DNA from: Paulinella micropora
Taxonomy: Eukaryota > Cercozoa > Imbricatea > Euglyphida > Paulinellidae
Reading direction: 5' to 3'
Length of the DNA stretch: 64,000 nucleotides
Assembly: GCA_019918135.1 (NCBI GenBank)
Contig: WBZZ01003320.1
Span: 37,101 to 101,100, forward strand
In this document: in pieces, positions 47,438 to 59,033 of the stretch
How positions within the stretch are numbered: position 1 is the first letter of the stretch
Layout: each line of letters begins with the position of its first letter
Program-made: the position numbers and the translations under genes
The notes under the pieces: model-generated
Told to the model about the DNA's origin: nothing
Databases searched by the model: none
Seen by the model: only the letters and a program-made list of their open reading frames with translations

Positions 47438-48204
47438 TGTAAAAAATGAAATATGCGACTCGAGTTTATCGAACCCAGATTGGTCTTCATTTTTGTTACA
47501 TCGACTGCCTCCTGACCAGTCGCGAGGAATCTGGCCGTTGCTCTTGGGTTTGTGTACTGGAGGTAACCCTCACATCGTGGGCCGTATGTACGTTCCCAAA
47601 TCAGGGTTTGAGTGTACACCTCAAAGATAGCATCGAGTAATTCAAGGTGGGTGTGTGTGTCCCCAAACTTGATATGCTGTATCTTCTTTCTCTCTTCTGG
47701 ATCAGAGACCAGTTTGCCGAGGAGCTGTGCTGTGTTTGATAATAGGATATAGACATCCTTTTTAGCACGACTTTTCTCTCTTCTTTGATCCTGAGGGATC
47801 CACACATAGGTATCCTTCTCTCCCCCCATCTTGTTATCAAACTCTTCTTTAGTGAGGTCATAGTGGTCTTGCACCCACTGTTGTTCCTCCACTGTGATCT
47901 CCTCTCCATCACTATGAATCAAGTCGATCATTTTTCGTCCTCCTCCTCCCGTGTAGGCAGGTGGTAAGGGATTACCATATGCTCCTCCTCCTCCCGTCTC
48001 TTCTTGTTCAAATCCTCCTTCATCTTCGTCTCCTCCATATCTTCCTTCATCATCCCAGCCCTTTTCTACTCCTCCTCCTACTCCTTCATCTCCTCCTCCT
48101 CCTCCTTCATTCAATCCTCTTCTTCCTCCTCCTCCTGCTTCTTCTTCTTCTCTTCTTTGATCTGCCTCCGAGAATTCACTCACTTCGGCGGTCTCTGTCG
48201 ACAT
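47428..48204 (-). CDS. Gag N-terminal part, copy A
   Basis: 258 residues, MSTETAEVSEFS start, a Gly/Glu-rich stretch (EEEAGGGGRRG; GGGGDEGVGGG) and a folded part with EEQQWVQDHYDLTKEEFDNK and LGKLVSDPEERKKIQHIKF. This is the longest N-terminus of the three copies: copy B has lost about 130 bp here and copy C lacks the start. It ends FHFLQWK-stop, overlapping the next frame. Confidence 0.75.
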   Translation of the reverse strand: MSTETAEVSEFSEADQRREEEEAGGGGRRGLNEGGGGGDEGVGGGVEKGWDDEGRYGGDEDEGGFEQEETGGGGAYGNPLPPAYTGGGGRKMIDLIHSDGEEITVEEQQWVQDHYDLTKEEFDNKMGGEKDTYVWIPQDQRREKSRAKKDVYILLSNTAQLLGKLVSDPEERKKIQHIKFGDTHTHLELLDAIFEVYTQTLIWERTYGPRCEGYLQYTNPRATARFLATGQEAVDVTKMKTNLGSINSSRIFHFLQWK

Positions 48205-48973
48205 GATGTCGTAGTAGTGATCAACAGGAGGACAGTGTCAGCTCCTATGTTTGGTTTTTGTTCGTTTGTGTTCTGTTCCTCCTTCAGTCGATTGACTAGT
48301 GAAGAGAGAAACTAATAGAGAGGGTAGAGTGAGATTCCCTGTCCTCTATGAAACATTGTTTGCATGTTTGTTTTTGTTTGAGAAAAATAGTCTTTGAGAC
48401 TTTCTCCGATTTCTTGTTCTCCTTACTCAGATTACTTTCTCCTCCTTCTTTTCTATATTGTATCTAGTATGAGGCACTTGGACCTACACACAGATAGTAA
48501 TAGAGAAGCTAGAAAAGCTCTCCTTGAGAAGTCGACAGTCGGTTGGATAGGTTCTCAGACCTACCTTTAGAAAACGATAGAGATTTGCAAAAATAATCTG
48601 ACGTATGTGTGAGATAATGCAGAGAAATGCACAAACTAGAAGGGTAGAGTGTTGTGCTCCTGTCCCTATGCTTGTTTGTGTTTTGTGTGTGTTCCTTCAC
48701 TCTTCTGTCCATCTCCTTCTTCTTGGTCTCTGTGTGAGAACTGTAAGAACGACAGAGAGTTTGTATCTGATGTCTCCTTGTGAGCACACAGATACTGATT
48801 GGGCTAGAGGGTACGAGACACCTGCTTGAGACCAATCAAATTATTTGTTTTGTGAAAGAGTTATGAGGGAGCTGTGTTGGAGTATTTGTTTTCGTCTGAC
48901 GTCCCCGTGTGAGACAGGTCAGTGAAAATTCACTCTGTTGCCTGTGTGGCAAAGCAGAAAGAAATCACCCTAG
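48205..48973 (-). other. Retroelement leader, copy A
   Basis: About 770 bp between primer site and gag. It is over 95% like 59034-59817 by eye. No long sense frame. A leader this long could hold packaging or IRES signals, which is inference. Confidence 0.6.
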
Positions 48974-48987
48974 TGATGAGGACTCCA
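48974..48987 (-). other. Primer-binding site
   Basis: On the minus strand TGGAGTCCTCATCAC begins two bases after the LTR end. The plus strand reads as a tRNA 3' end closing in CCA. The tRNA is not identified. Confidence 0.6.
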
Positions 48988-48989
48988 AA

Positions 48990-49226
48990 TGTAATGCCCC
49001 CAACGATAGCTCGTAAAAAGTCGGTAATACAACCAAACACAGTCCTCAAAAGATGAGAATGATGTCTCGTTATATTAGCTCAGTGAAGCCAAAAAGGAAA
49101 ACGGCAACAGACCAGGAATAAAATGGCATCAGGTCCAATCCGGACAAATAATACTGAAAAACAAGCTGGTGCACCTGTCACCAGGAAAAGGTACTTTTTA
49201 CCGGCTATCCGGGGGTGATGCCTACA
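48990..49226 (-). repeat. Retroelement LTR (5' LTR of copy A), 237 bp
   Basis: In sense it starts TGTAGGCATCACC and ends GGGGGCATTACA (TG...CA). A near-identical copy lies at 49627-49863. Confidence 0.85.
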
Positions 49227-49626
49227 ATAAGTATAATAAATTTTCATTGATTTTGATACCGGAAATCAAATGTTTAATATTAATATTGAAAAAAAAATTA
49301 AAAAAATTATTTTTTACTGACTTGAAAGAGCTTGAAATATTGATGCCGGCCGGCATCCAGGCTCAGCCACATAAACACTATCTGTTTGAGAACTGGAGCC
49401 TCGGACCTCACAATCTACGTTCAAACAAGATCGTACTTTGCAACCAAGTCTGCAAACAAGTAGAAATCTACGTAAATAAATGAAGTGACCTTTCAGCTAT
49501 TTACTGGTATTTCACCTACTCTCAGGAGTTAGTGCTTTTTGCAGCCATAGAGTCTTTTAATAAGACTTCGTTGTGTAATTATTAATATCCCTTGGGGTTG
49601 CATCCAAACTCACATTATCTTGATCT
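49227..49626. other. Unique spacer between two LTRs
   Basis: 400 bp, AT-rich with a GCCGGCCGGC palindrome near 49350. No gene, and no clear target duplication between the two LTR flanks (ATAAG on one side, GATCT on the other). Confidence 0.5.
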
Positions 49627-49863
49627 TGTAATGCCCCCAACGATAGCTCGTAAAAAGTCGGTAATACAACCAAACACAGTCCTCAAGAATGAGAATGATG
49701 TCTCGTTGTATTAGCTCAGTGAAGCCAAAAAGGAAAACGGCAACAGACCAGGAATAAAATGGCATCAGGTCCAATCCGGACAAATAATACTGAAAAACAA
49801 GCTGGTGCACCTGTCACCAGGAAAAGGTATTTTTTACCGGCTATCCGGGGGGTGATGCCTACA
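49627..49863 (-). repeat. Retroelement LTR (3' LTR of copy B), 237 bp
   Basis: TG...CA boundaries as in copy A's LTR, with a handful of differences (an AAA/A change in the CCTCAAAAGA region, one extra G). Confidence 0.85.
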
Positions 49864-49877
49864 GTACCCCCTCCCGA
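49864..49877 (-). other. Polypurine tract
   Basis: CGGGAGGGGGTAC on the minus strand, directly before the 3' LTR. It primes plus-strand DNA synthesis in LTR elements. Confidence 0.65.
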
Positions 49878-50188
49878 TTTTATGACGGAAATAGCATTTT
49901 CGTCATACACCTTCTGATTTCTTTCCGCAAATAGTATGCGCTATGGAGTCATGCCACACAGCGCATCGACCCACGGATAGACGCTAAAAGACGATAAATA
50001 TATCCTCATACGGCACGTCAAAGCGGATTCTCTAGCCTTTCCTGTAAATTGTGAACTCCTTCCCCTCAATTTCTTTTTTTTTCTTCTTTTTTTTTTCGGC
50101 AGTATGTCAAGAACAAACGTACTATTAGTAAAAAATACAAGCAACGTGGTGCTGTAGTACGATTCCCCCTTTGATCTCCTTCTTCTTC

Positions 50189-50222
<34 letters not shown>

Positions 50223-50705
50223 TATTCACAGGGAGATCGTAAGTACATTGTCTTTTTTTTTGTATAAGGCGGATATCCTATGATATAGTATTAGGGGGCC
50301 AGTCCTAATAGCTATATCCGAAGTCGAGGTGTATGTACCCGACCCTGCGATATACCGACACAAGTAGAGATTGACCGTGCTCAGGTACGACAGTATATAA
50401 TCTATCGTAAAAAATAATTTAATGAAAGTTTCAGAGAACATTTCATTTTCGAGAACATCATCCCAGGACTTGGAAAGGGTCATACCCGGGAACACCATCG
50501 CTCAATACACTAGCGATCCCCGTATACGGTGTAGTATCATCGTCGATCGACCTTTCGCACTCGTATGTTGCGATCGAATGCCAAGTTATATCACTGAGTC
50601 TTTTTGATATTCATATTGATAACTGATGATGCATGATCAAATCATGATACGCCGTGGGCAATCAATCAGTTTATTTGAGACGCATCAAGAAAAATAGTTT
50701 CTTTG
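49878..50705 (-). other. 3' noncoding region of copy B
   Basis: About 830 bp between integrase stop and polypurine tract, with an ATT trinucleotide run (50196-50226) and a T/C run near 50070-50097. No gene with motifs is visible. An env-like gene is not apparent. Confidence 0.5.
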
Positions 50706-53492
50706 TCACTGCCTTCGTCGTCTGGCGCGGATTTCTTTGCCTGGTGGAGGACCACCAACAAAAGTCAGATCGAACTTTGACTGTTCGAGAATGTCCCAGA
50801 TCTTATTAGGGATTCCGCCCAACGATAATTCAAAAGGGACATCAAGCACTCCTCTTGGCAGTGTCTGAATGGTCCACGCAGTGTAATCCTTGTCTCTGGG
50901 AGTAATTGTATCATCCCATGTCTCGAGACTTTTTGCGTCTTTATATACTGGCAGATAATGTCTTGCCTTTGGAACCTCAACCGGGTCCATACTTCTCCAG
51001 AACTGGAGTATCGGTTGTACTACTTTTGCGGCTGATGATATTTTGAGTGTCCGTGTGACACGCATCTGTCGTGGGACCGCCACGACCCGCATCAAGTATA
51101 AGTCTGAGAGAGTGTCATCAGCGACATGTTGTTCCGCTGGTCTCATCAGATAGAAAACATTTTTCACCCATGCGATGGTTGCTATCGCATCGCCTTCCTT
51201 CCATCGCTCATGGACAATCTCAACGTTGCCCGCGTTTGGGTCAGTGTCCGTCCCCTCCTCCTCCTGGTGGACGTCCTTTGATCTCATCGACCTCATCGCC
51301 TTCCTCGGTTGGTCGTTGATAAGATCATTCCGCGCTCTCCTTAGCTGCGCCTCTGTGATCTTCTCCTTCTTTCCGCTATGCTCTCGCGGAGACTTGGACT
51401 GAGTCCCCACCGCGCTTATGCGGTCAGTCTTCTCCTTGCTGTCCACCTCACTCTCCTCCTTCTCAGCTATCGGTGCCCGATAAGCATCGTCTTGGTCTAT
51501 GCCAGCCTCCTTGTGGATGGGCGGCACCTCTTTGAAATCATCCTTCATCCGTTTTAACTCCTCCTCAACGGATTCATCTTCCAGTAAGAAGGGATCATAC
51601 TTAATCAGCCTTCTTACATTCACAATTTGCACCTTCCCTCTACCCCTGATCTTGTAATTCAGAGGTCCCGTCTGTTCCATAATCTGATATGGTCCTTTCC
51701 AGTGAGTGAACAGCTTAGAGCTGACTCCCTTCGGGACTTGAGGATGGTACAATAGTACAATATCCCCGACCTGGAACTTGATCTGATCCAAGTGCGCTTG
51801 TCGCACCCCTTCAGCATCAGTCTTTCGGCGCTCCACCTCTCTATGCGCCCTGACTATTTGTTCCGCCTCCATCTTCACTCTAAGTCTCATCCCAAACAAC
51901 TCATCCGCATCCGCCCAAGTGTCTTTTGGGTGAAGGAGCGAAGTCGGGATATCAGGCTCACGCCCATATACTAACTGATATGGCGAGATTGAGCTCTTCG
52001 AGCCTCCTAACGCCGTAGAGGGTAGACAGTTCATTGCAAACGCAAATGATGGTGCTGCCTCGACCCATGCTCTTTGATTCTCCTTCTTCGTGCAATACAT
52101 CTTTAGCGAGGCTTTGAGGGGTCTGTGTACCCGCTCGATTTTCCCATTTGCTCGCGGGTTATAGGCAGTAACATATTGCCATTTCATCCCGTAATACTTA
52201 GATAGTTTGTCGATGACCTCGTTATTAAAGTCCGAGCCTCGATCAGAACATATCTTTCTTGGTACTCCGATCTGTGAGATGATCCTATCGATCAGCGCCT
52301 CGGCCGTCGTCTTGCCGGTAACGTCTTTGACAGGGATGATCCACACATAGTTGGTGGCTCTGTCAATAGCCGTAAGGAGGCATTTGTAACCATCCTTCGA
52401 TTCTGGGAAAGGTCCCACATGATCAATGTGTATAAACTCAAACATCCCCGCATGAAGAGGAAATTCGCCAATCAGGCCGAAATTTGCCTTCAGTGGTGTT
52501 TTGTTTATCTTGCACGGGATGCATGCATCCACCGCCTGATCTATCTCCTCCTTCATCTTCTTCCACCAGAATCGCCTCGCTACGAACATATGAGTTCGTT
52601 GTCGACCCGGATGCGCCAAAAGTGGGCAATTGTGGGCTGCGACAAATATAAATCGTCTCAGACTCTCCGGTACCCAAAGGGTCCATTTGTCCGGCTGTGA
52701 CGCATAGCGACCGTGAAGGCCCTTGTACCACAGTAGACCATCTCTCCATCCCATCTCCTTCATCTGATCTTTGATCGCTTTCGTCATCCGTAGCTCATCC
52801 GGGTTCTGATATAACTGTATCAGTTCTTTAAACTCCGGATCTTGAGCCTGTTGTTGCCTCCATGCGGTAGGCGAGGCTATATGGATAGTACCATCTTCTA
52901 GCCGTACCCCGATTCTTTCCGGGTCATCGTCTAGGTCACTTCTCCGCTCTTGAGGAGCCTCCGCATAAACTTCCTGCGTCTCCTCTTCCTCTCTTATGTT
53001 CGCCTTCGCATTCTCATATACCTCATAGGACCACTCAGCGTCCTCCTGGGTATGTAGCTCACAACATATCCCGTGATCAGGGCCTTGTGGACTGTACCGT
53101 AGACCTGTGCGGTCATATCGGACTCCACTCGCCATCTCCATCGCCTCGATGTGGCTGACCTCATACACCTTGTCAGTGGACAAGTCTTCCATCTCCACCG
53201 TGGACACCAACGCCGATACTTCTGAGTTAAACTCTAGCCTAGAGAGGCTATCAGCGACCACATTTCGCTTTCCCGGTAGATGGACCATTGTAAAATCGAA
53301 ACAAGACAAGAACGCTTGCCACCGCGCCAGCCGTCCCGTCTGTTCATGATTCATCAACCATAACAGGTTATGATGATCAGTTCTGACAGTAAATTGAGGT
53401 CCTCCCCACAAATACTCTCTGAGCCTCTTGAGTGCCCATACTACCGCCAACGCCTCTCTTTGCCTTGTGCAATAGTTTCTCTCGCCGCACAC
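50706..53492 (-). CDS. Pol C-terminal part: RNase H end, integrase, GPY domain, long tail (copy B)
   Basis: 928 codons open, part of a longer polyprotein. RNase H residues: E14 (REALAVVW), D39 (VRTDHHNL), D81 (VVADSLSR). Integrase zinc finger: H287, H294, C324, C327. Core D357 (HIDHVGPF), D417 (CSDRGSDF), E453 (GKIERVHR), a D,D35E set. GPY at 600-602 (HWKGPYQIM). After about 640 comes a charged linker and a roughly 290-residue extension, folded-looking at the end (YLPVYKDAKSLETWDD; LSLGGIPNKIWDIL), with no known domain and not usual for Ty3/gypsy elements. Confidence 0.85.
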   Translation of the reverse strand: MCGERNYCTRQREALAVVWALKRLREYLWGGPQFTVRTDHHNLLWLMNHEQTGRLARWQAFLSCFDFTMVHLPGKRNVVADSLSRLEFNSEVSALVSTVEMEDLSTDKVYEVSHIEAMEMASGVRYDRTGLRYSPQGPDHGICCELHTQEDAEWSYEVYENAKANIREEEETQEVYAEAPQERRSDLDDDPERIGVRLEDGTIHIASPTAWRQQQAQDPEFKELIQLYQNPDELRMTKAIKDQMKEMGWRDGLLWYKGLHGRYASQPDKWTLWVPESLRRFIFVAAHNCPLLAHPGRQRTHMFVARRFWWKKMKEEIDQAVDACIPCKINKTPLKANFGLIGEFPLHAGMFEFIHIDHVGPFPESKDGYKCLLTAIDRATNYVWIIPVKDVTGKTTAEALIDRIISQIGVPRKICSDRGSDFNNEVIDKLSKYYGMKWQYVTAYNPRANGKIERVHRPLKASLKMYCTKKENQRAWVEAAPSFAFAMNCLPSTALGGSKSSISPYQLVYGREPDIPTSLLHPKDTWADADELFGMRLRVKMEAEQIVRAHREVERRKTDAEGVRQAHLDQIKFQVGDIVLLYHPQVPKGVSSKLFTHWKGPYQIMEQTGPLNYKIRGRGKVQIVNVRRLIKYDPFLLEDESVEEELKRMKDDFKEVPPIHKEAGIDQDDAYRAPIAEKEESEVDSKEKTDRISAVGTQSKSPREHSGKKEKITEAQLRRARNDLINDQPRKAMRSMRSKDVHQEEEGTDTDPNAGNVEIVHERWKEGDAIATIAWVKNVFYLMRPAEQHVADDTLSDLYLMRVVAVPRQMRVTRTLKISSAAKVVQPILQFWRSMDPVEVPKARHYLPVYKDAKSLETWDDTITPRDKDYTAWTIQTLPRGVLDVPFELSLGGIPNKIWDILEQSKFDLTFVGGPPPGKEIRARRRRQ

Positions 53493-55706
53493 AACTTCCT
53501 ACTAATAAACATGATTGGGCGTAATTTCTTCTCCTCATCCTCTTGTTGTAATACAGCCCCAATCGCAAACTTAGATGCGTCTGTATCGACTACGAATTGT
53601 TTCGTAAAGTCGGGCATCGTTAACACCAGTCCTCCGTCTTTCGGGTCTTTGTAAATGAGATCTTTGAGCGCATGAAACGCTTGCAAAGCCTCTTCGTCCC
53701 ACTTCTCAAAGTCTCCAAAATCTATCATTTTCTCCAACTTAGCCCGTGTTGCACCCCAATCGGGTATAAACTGGCTATAGTATTGCGCCATCGCAAGGAA
53801 TGAGTGCAATCCAGTGCGGTTCTTCGGTATCGGTCGATTCATAATCGCCTCCCTCTTCTCTTTGGATATCGAGACTCGATTATGGGAGATCTCGTACCCT
53901 AAGTATGTCACACTCGTCTTGGCAAGTTGACACTTCTTTAGATTGCACTTCAGGCCAAAAGCTCCGATGCGCCTGAATATATCGGACAAATGATCGATAT
54001 GCTCCTCCATTGTGTTAGAGTATACGATAATAGCAAAATGCATATTCTCCCGCCTTCTGTCCCCGCCTTCTCATAAAGCCACCGTCAGACAAATCATCGT
54101 AGTGACTGCTCAACATCTTCTGCATCGCCTTCTGGAAAAGTCCTGGGGCTTGCTTGAGGCCCATCGGAAGCACTTTCCATTGGTATATTTCCATACCCAC
54201 CACAAACGCCGTCAGCCATCTGGACTTTTCCTCCAGTGGTATCTGCCAGAAGCCATTCTTAAGGTCAATGACCGAATAGAATTTTGCATTCCGCAGTACT
54301 CTCCTTCCTTCTTCTAATGTCGGGAGAGGATTTCTCTCTTCCTCCAGCACCTTGTTAACACGAGCATAGTTAACTGTCAGGCGCCATTCTCCTCCTGGCT
54401 TCGGCACTATTCTCGGTTGTGAGACTATTGAGGATGTTGATCTCTCAATAAAGTCCTCATTGAGCAGCTGTCTTGCTAGCTCCTCCGCTATCTTCGCCTC
54501 ATGTACACTCAAATTCGCCCTTCGTGGTGCCGGTGACGGCTCCGCACCCGGTATTTTGTAAATAACCGCAGTGAAATCTTCAGGCTTGACACCACCTGCA
54601 TGTGGAGGGTCAAAAATTTCCTTGTTCGCCTCTAATTTGGCTTTTAAAAGCTCCTTCTCCTTCTCCGTGCCTACTCCTTCTTCCAATATTTTCCGCGCCG
54701 CCTCTTGAAAATCTTCATCAGACATCTGCTTATGCTGCTTGAGGGGTTCTCTGTCCTCCTCCAAGCCTAAGTCCTCTTCCGAGACATCATCTAGGCCCGT
54801 CTTTTCATACGTGACCGTGTCCGGCTCATCATCTTTACCGAGCTCCACCAGCATGTCAATGAGTCTCGCGTATTGCAAAGGAGCTTTACGGGTGTAAAAA
54901 CACAAGCATGTGAATGCTTGCGGTATCAATTTCAACTTGTCGAGGTCTCTGAGCTTCCGCTTGTATGCACTGCTCTGCTCACGAGTTCCCATACGACAAG
55001 CCACCACTAGCTCTTGCTTGCGAGAGGGTACCGGTATAGGATGATCAATAAGCCGGTCCCTTATTTCCTGCGCCCATATCGCCTTCTCATTATATGGCAG
55101 GATAATAGTATACGGCTTATTATTTTCGAATAAAGTCCGTAAGCATTTCTTCACTTCAGACAGTGAACGCGGCCACGTGGGCTCGTCACCCCAGAAATCA
55201 GTAATAAAACTTTTAATAGTTTCTGGTGGAGTATCCGGGATTCGCCCCGTTCTCCTTGGTACAAACGCCTCCCTTTTTTCTTCTCCTACTTTCGCATGGA
55301 AACAGTATCCGTTAGTAATATGGACATCTGTTCCTACTCCTTCCGCGAATCTCGCCAACGACGGGCTTCTTTGTGCGACACATATAATCTCCTCCTTTCG
55401 CTTCTCGATTAAGTCATCAATAGACTTTTTGTCCCAATGGCATGTCGGAACTGTGACAGTGCACACTTGGGATTCCCAATTGTCGGTCCAGGACAGTTCA
55501 TCCGGTCTTACGACATGGGGGTGAACGTACACCTCAAGTGCCTCATGTGCGATGGCCATCTTTTTGTGATCCGTCGCTAGACTCAGCTCATAAGCCTCAT
55601 AAGAGTCACTAGCGTTGAAGGGATCAATATCGTTCTCTTCTCCTCTTTTTACTCCATATATCACTCGCCGTGCGGCGCAATCAATCACAGCCCCCATCGT
55701 AGCCAA
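53441..55706 (-). pseudogene. Reverse transcriptase and RNase H start (copy B), broken and lacking YxDD
   Basis: Upstream frame (55706-54015): a long N-terminal region, then VNYARVNKVLEEERNPLPTL, FYSVIDLKNGFWQIPL (first catalytic Asp) and LPMGLKQAPGLFQKAMQKML. The next frame (54043-53441) resumes with IIVYSNTMEEHIDHL, LKCNLKKCQLAKTSVTYLGY and RNase H start VVDTDASKFAIGAVL. Where Tyr-x-Asp-Asp should precede IIVYSN, both frames read other residues, so this copy cannot be a working RT if the sequence is right. Breaks near 54040 and 53470. Confidence 0.8.
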
Positions 55707-56459
55707 TTGGTCATACGATAGTAATATTGACCCGTGGTAACCGGGGACGACATACGGTATACTCGTGCGGATTTCAATTTAAAGGTCAGTGTGATGATTC
55801 CCGTGATGACCGTCCGGCTACTCACTCCTTCAGAGTGCCAGTCGATTTTTCATATTTCCGTCCACCCAGTCCCGGTATCGATTAAAAAACTTCCTGCCGA
55901 CAATATTAATATTCGCCATCGTATCATTACCAACTTTTAATATTGTCTTCAATGTTTCACAATAAAGTTCCGTATAACACAGAGCATCGGGCCTGTGTAT
56001 ATTGGCTGCGAGAACAAGAACTTTACGTTCCAAATTTTGGAGTCTTGTCTCTAAGTTTTTCAACTCCTCCTTCTTCTCCTCCTGCTTCACCTCATTAACA
56101 TTTTTATTATTCTGCGGTACTGGTGCGTTTACTATTTGAGCGACATTGTCTTGTGGTACTTGAGTACACACATTGTCTTTTTGCTCGCCACCCGCCGCGA
56201 CCGTAGACATTGAGTCTGTTCGTGGTTGTTTGCTTGGCCGAGGCGATACGTCTGCCATTGGCCTCCTCGCCTCCATCGCAAGTCTCGCCTTCCTATTTGC
56301 ATCAGTTATCATTGGTAACCGTGCTGTATGAACGGGTATGAGACTACCTTGGGGCTGCAGTCTCTGTGTACCCACATCTTTGTTTTCACATAGAGGAAGC
56401 GTTGGCCCAGTCTGCACAACAGCATTAGAAAGCACTGTGACTTTAGGGTTAAACTTCAC
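55707..56459 (-). pseudogene. Protease region between gag and RT (copy B), broken
   Basis: It follows gag in the same frame after one UGA. Polar linker, a helix (KNLETRLQNLERKVL), then NINIVGRKFFNRY and, after a frame break near 55830, LYVVPGYHGSILLSYDQLAT, which resembles the end of a retropepsin. No Asp-Thr/Ser-Gly is visible where expected (KVGNDT instead), in both B and C. Confidence 0.55.
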
Positions 56460-56492
56460 AGTCTTCTCCTTCCTCTCTTCTTCCCCCTCCAG

Positions 56493-59033
56493 TCATTCCA
56501 CCACCTCGAAACGATTACCTTGAGTAGTGTCCGGGTAGGATGACGTATCGGTCTCCGAGGCAGTGTTGTAGGCCTGAGCTCGACCGAAATTTGGGTTGGA
56601 GCTTGCCCACGAGCCTCCTCCTCCTCTGGGTGGGGGGGCTGGAGCTCGAACAGCTCTCCCTCCATAAGGGGTATATCCCCGACCTCCTCCTCTTCCTCTC
56701 TGAGGGGTTCCCTGCCACCTCGAGGCTCCTCTCCATGTTCCTCGTCCTCGTCCTCCTCCTGCTCCTCCTCCTCGTCCTCCTGCTCCTGCTCCTCCTTCTC
56801 GTCCTCTTTGAGAGGCCTTTAAGTTCTTTTGTCTCTCCCTTTCCTCCTTCTTCTCCTTCATCCTCTTCATGTAGGTAATGATTGCCTCTCGTAACTCCTC
56901 ATCATCACACATATTGGCATACCAACCTTCGTTCACAGCGGCAATCTGAAGCATATTGAAAAGGCCCGGTTCCTTGCCTTCCGTCCTGCTCAGAAAATTT
57001 GCCCTTGCTGTTGGGTTCTGCCTATCATGATTGAAAGAGCAGTCTCTGTTCTCCATCTGTGCCTTACACTGCAAGCCCGCGAACCACCTCCAACATGCGG
57101 TCTTCAGGTCTGGCTCTCTCTGTCTCTTCCAACCGGCAACTCTGTTTGTGTACGTGGCTTGTGCGCCAACAGGTACACCGCCTGCCTGTGCCGTATGTGC
57201 CTCCGTGAGCGAGTCCATGTTTGAGCATGCACTCATCACTTCTTGAAACAGTGCTGACGGAGCAACGCTTTGAACCGTATTTTCGAACACGTGTGTCTCG
57301 AGGAAGTTCTTGGACTTCACTGAGCTAAACGTCGAGCATTGTTGTATGAGCTGAGTAAGCTTACTCGGGTTAACTGTGTGTAACGCCGAAAAGAAATAGA
57401 GGATGATCGACTTGCGGCCATAGAATAGCCCATAGGAGGAAACTACCTCCGTAAGGGTCGCCGCCAAGCCAACAGCACTCCTCAAACTCATCGCCACTGT
57501 CTCAAAGATTTCAAATCCTATGAGAGTACCAGTGCAGAGATGCTGGTATCCATGAGATTGAAAATATGAAATGAGTGTGGCCACCGCCAGTTCACACTGA
57601 GCGTCTAGGCCTGTTGCATTGTTTCTCTTAATCTCCTCCTTCTTTCTCAAAAACTTGTACTGTGTCAGATCAAATCCCTCCGAGACTAGAGATTGGTCAA
57701 AAACAGTAACAAGGGCCTCGTATTCCTGCGTTTCGTCGCAAGGAAAAGCCTTCATGCAGGCATTGATCTCTTTGAGCTTGCTCAAAAGCGAAGCATCAGA
57801 GTCTTTGTCTGAGCTCGTCTTGGCATATAGCATGAGACTTGCCACTCCTCCTTTCTTCCCCTTGAAGGCATTTATGATGTTCTGTCTGTCCTTCTTCTCC
57901 GTGTTTGTGACCACCACCGTAGTTGAGCCCGAGGGTGCAGGGGCTGGTGGGGCAGGAGCTGGTGGGGTCAAATATGTCGGAGGGTGTGTCTTTGCACCAC
58001 TCACTTTTGCTTTCATTCTTTCCAGTCTCATCGTCTTCTCGAACTCCTCATTCTCTTTCGCCTTCTTCTTCTCAGATATCACCAGCTTTTGAGCATGAGT
58101 GATAAAGGCCACCAATTCAGAAGCAGATCTGAGAAAATTATATTTCTCCACATATTGGTCAACACCTGCTTTGTTGGCGACCGGTGGTGCGTTACTAAGT
58201 GATTTAAGGACAGAGTGATCCTTGGTAGGAATCCATCTCTTCCATGCCTCCTTATGCAGTAACGCACCCATCAACAGTCTGATCTTGGTCAGAACTCTGT
58301 CGGTCTTCTCTAACTCATCAATCACAGGATGAGTTTCTCCTGCTGCCTTAATGCTTTTTTCCATCTCTGCCTTCCCCTCCTCCAAGGCCTTTATTTCCAT
58401 TGTAAAAAAATGAAATATGCCACTCGAGTTTTTCGAACCCAGATTGGTCTTCATTTTTGTTACATCGACTGCCTCCTGACCAGTCGCGAGGAATCTGGCC
58501 GTTGCTCTTGGGTTTGTGTACTGGAGGTAACCCTCACATCGTGGGCCGTATGTACGTTCCCAAATCAGGGTTTGAGTGTACACCCCAAAGATAGCATCGA
58601 GTAATTCAAGGTGGGTGTGTGTGTCCCCAAACTTGATATGCTGTATCTTCTTTCTCTCTTCTGGATCAGAGACCAGTTTGCCGAGGAGCTGTGCTGTGTT
58701 TGATAATAGGATATAGACATCCTTTTTAGCACGACTTTTCTCTCTTCTTTGATCCTGAGGGATCCACACATAGGTATCCTTCTCTACCCCCATCTTGTTA
58801 TCAAACTCTTCTTTAGTGAGGTCATAGTGGTCTTGCACCCACTGTTGTTCCTCCACTGTGATCTCCTCTCCATCACTATGAATCAAGTCGATCATTTTTC
58901 GTCCTCCTCCTCCCGTGTAGGCAGGTGGTAAGGGATTACCATATGCTCCTCCTCCTCCCGTCTCTTCTTGTTCAAATCCTCCTTCATCTTCGTCTCCTCC
59001 ATATCTTCCTTCATTATCCCATTCAGAATTCAC
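56493..59033 (-). pseudogene. Gag (copy B), start lost
   Basis: 846 codons open, but only from a GTG. The original ATG (about 59058) reads into a stop after 11 codons because about 130 bp present in copy A are deleted. The two gag frames of A and C are fused here by one extra T in the U6 run. CCCH zinc finger at about 644-667, then an Arg/Gly-rich box (about 725-790, GRGGGAGGGRGRGTWRG) and an end FEVVE before UGA. The structural role is virus-like particle assembly and RNA binding. Confidence 0.8.

Larger units (their letters stand above)
45930..49226 (-). mobile_element. Retroelement copy A: 5' LTR, leader and truncated gag
   Basis: A minus-strand LTR element with 5' LTR at 48990-49226, primer site, leader and gag. 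It ends abruptly inside gag at the junction with element 2's fibre gene (2-bp CG microhomology). The pol and 3' LTR are missing. Confidence 0.85.

Noticed and set aside
49878-50705. An env-like gene after the integrase of copy B
   Set aside because: No open frame longer than 90 codons, no signal peptide and no fusion-type motif in the sense strand.
56540-58202. Plus-strand open frames across gag of copy B (mirrored in A and C)
   Set aside because: They are antisense shadows preserved because the copies are nearly identical. They are Leu/Ser-rich without motifs.
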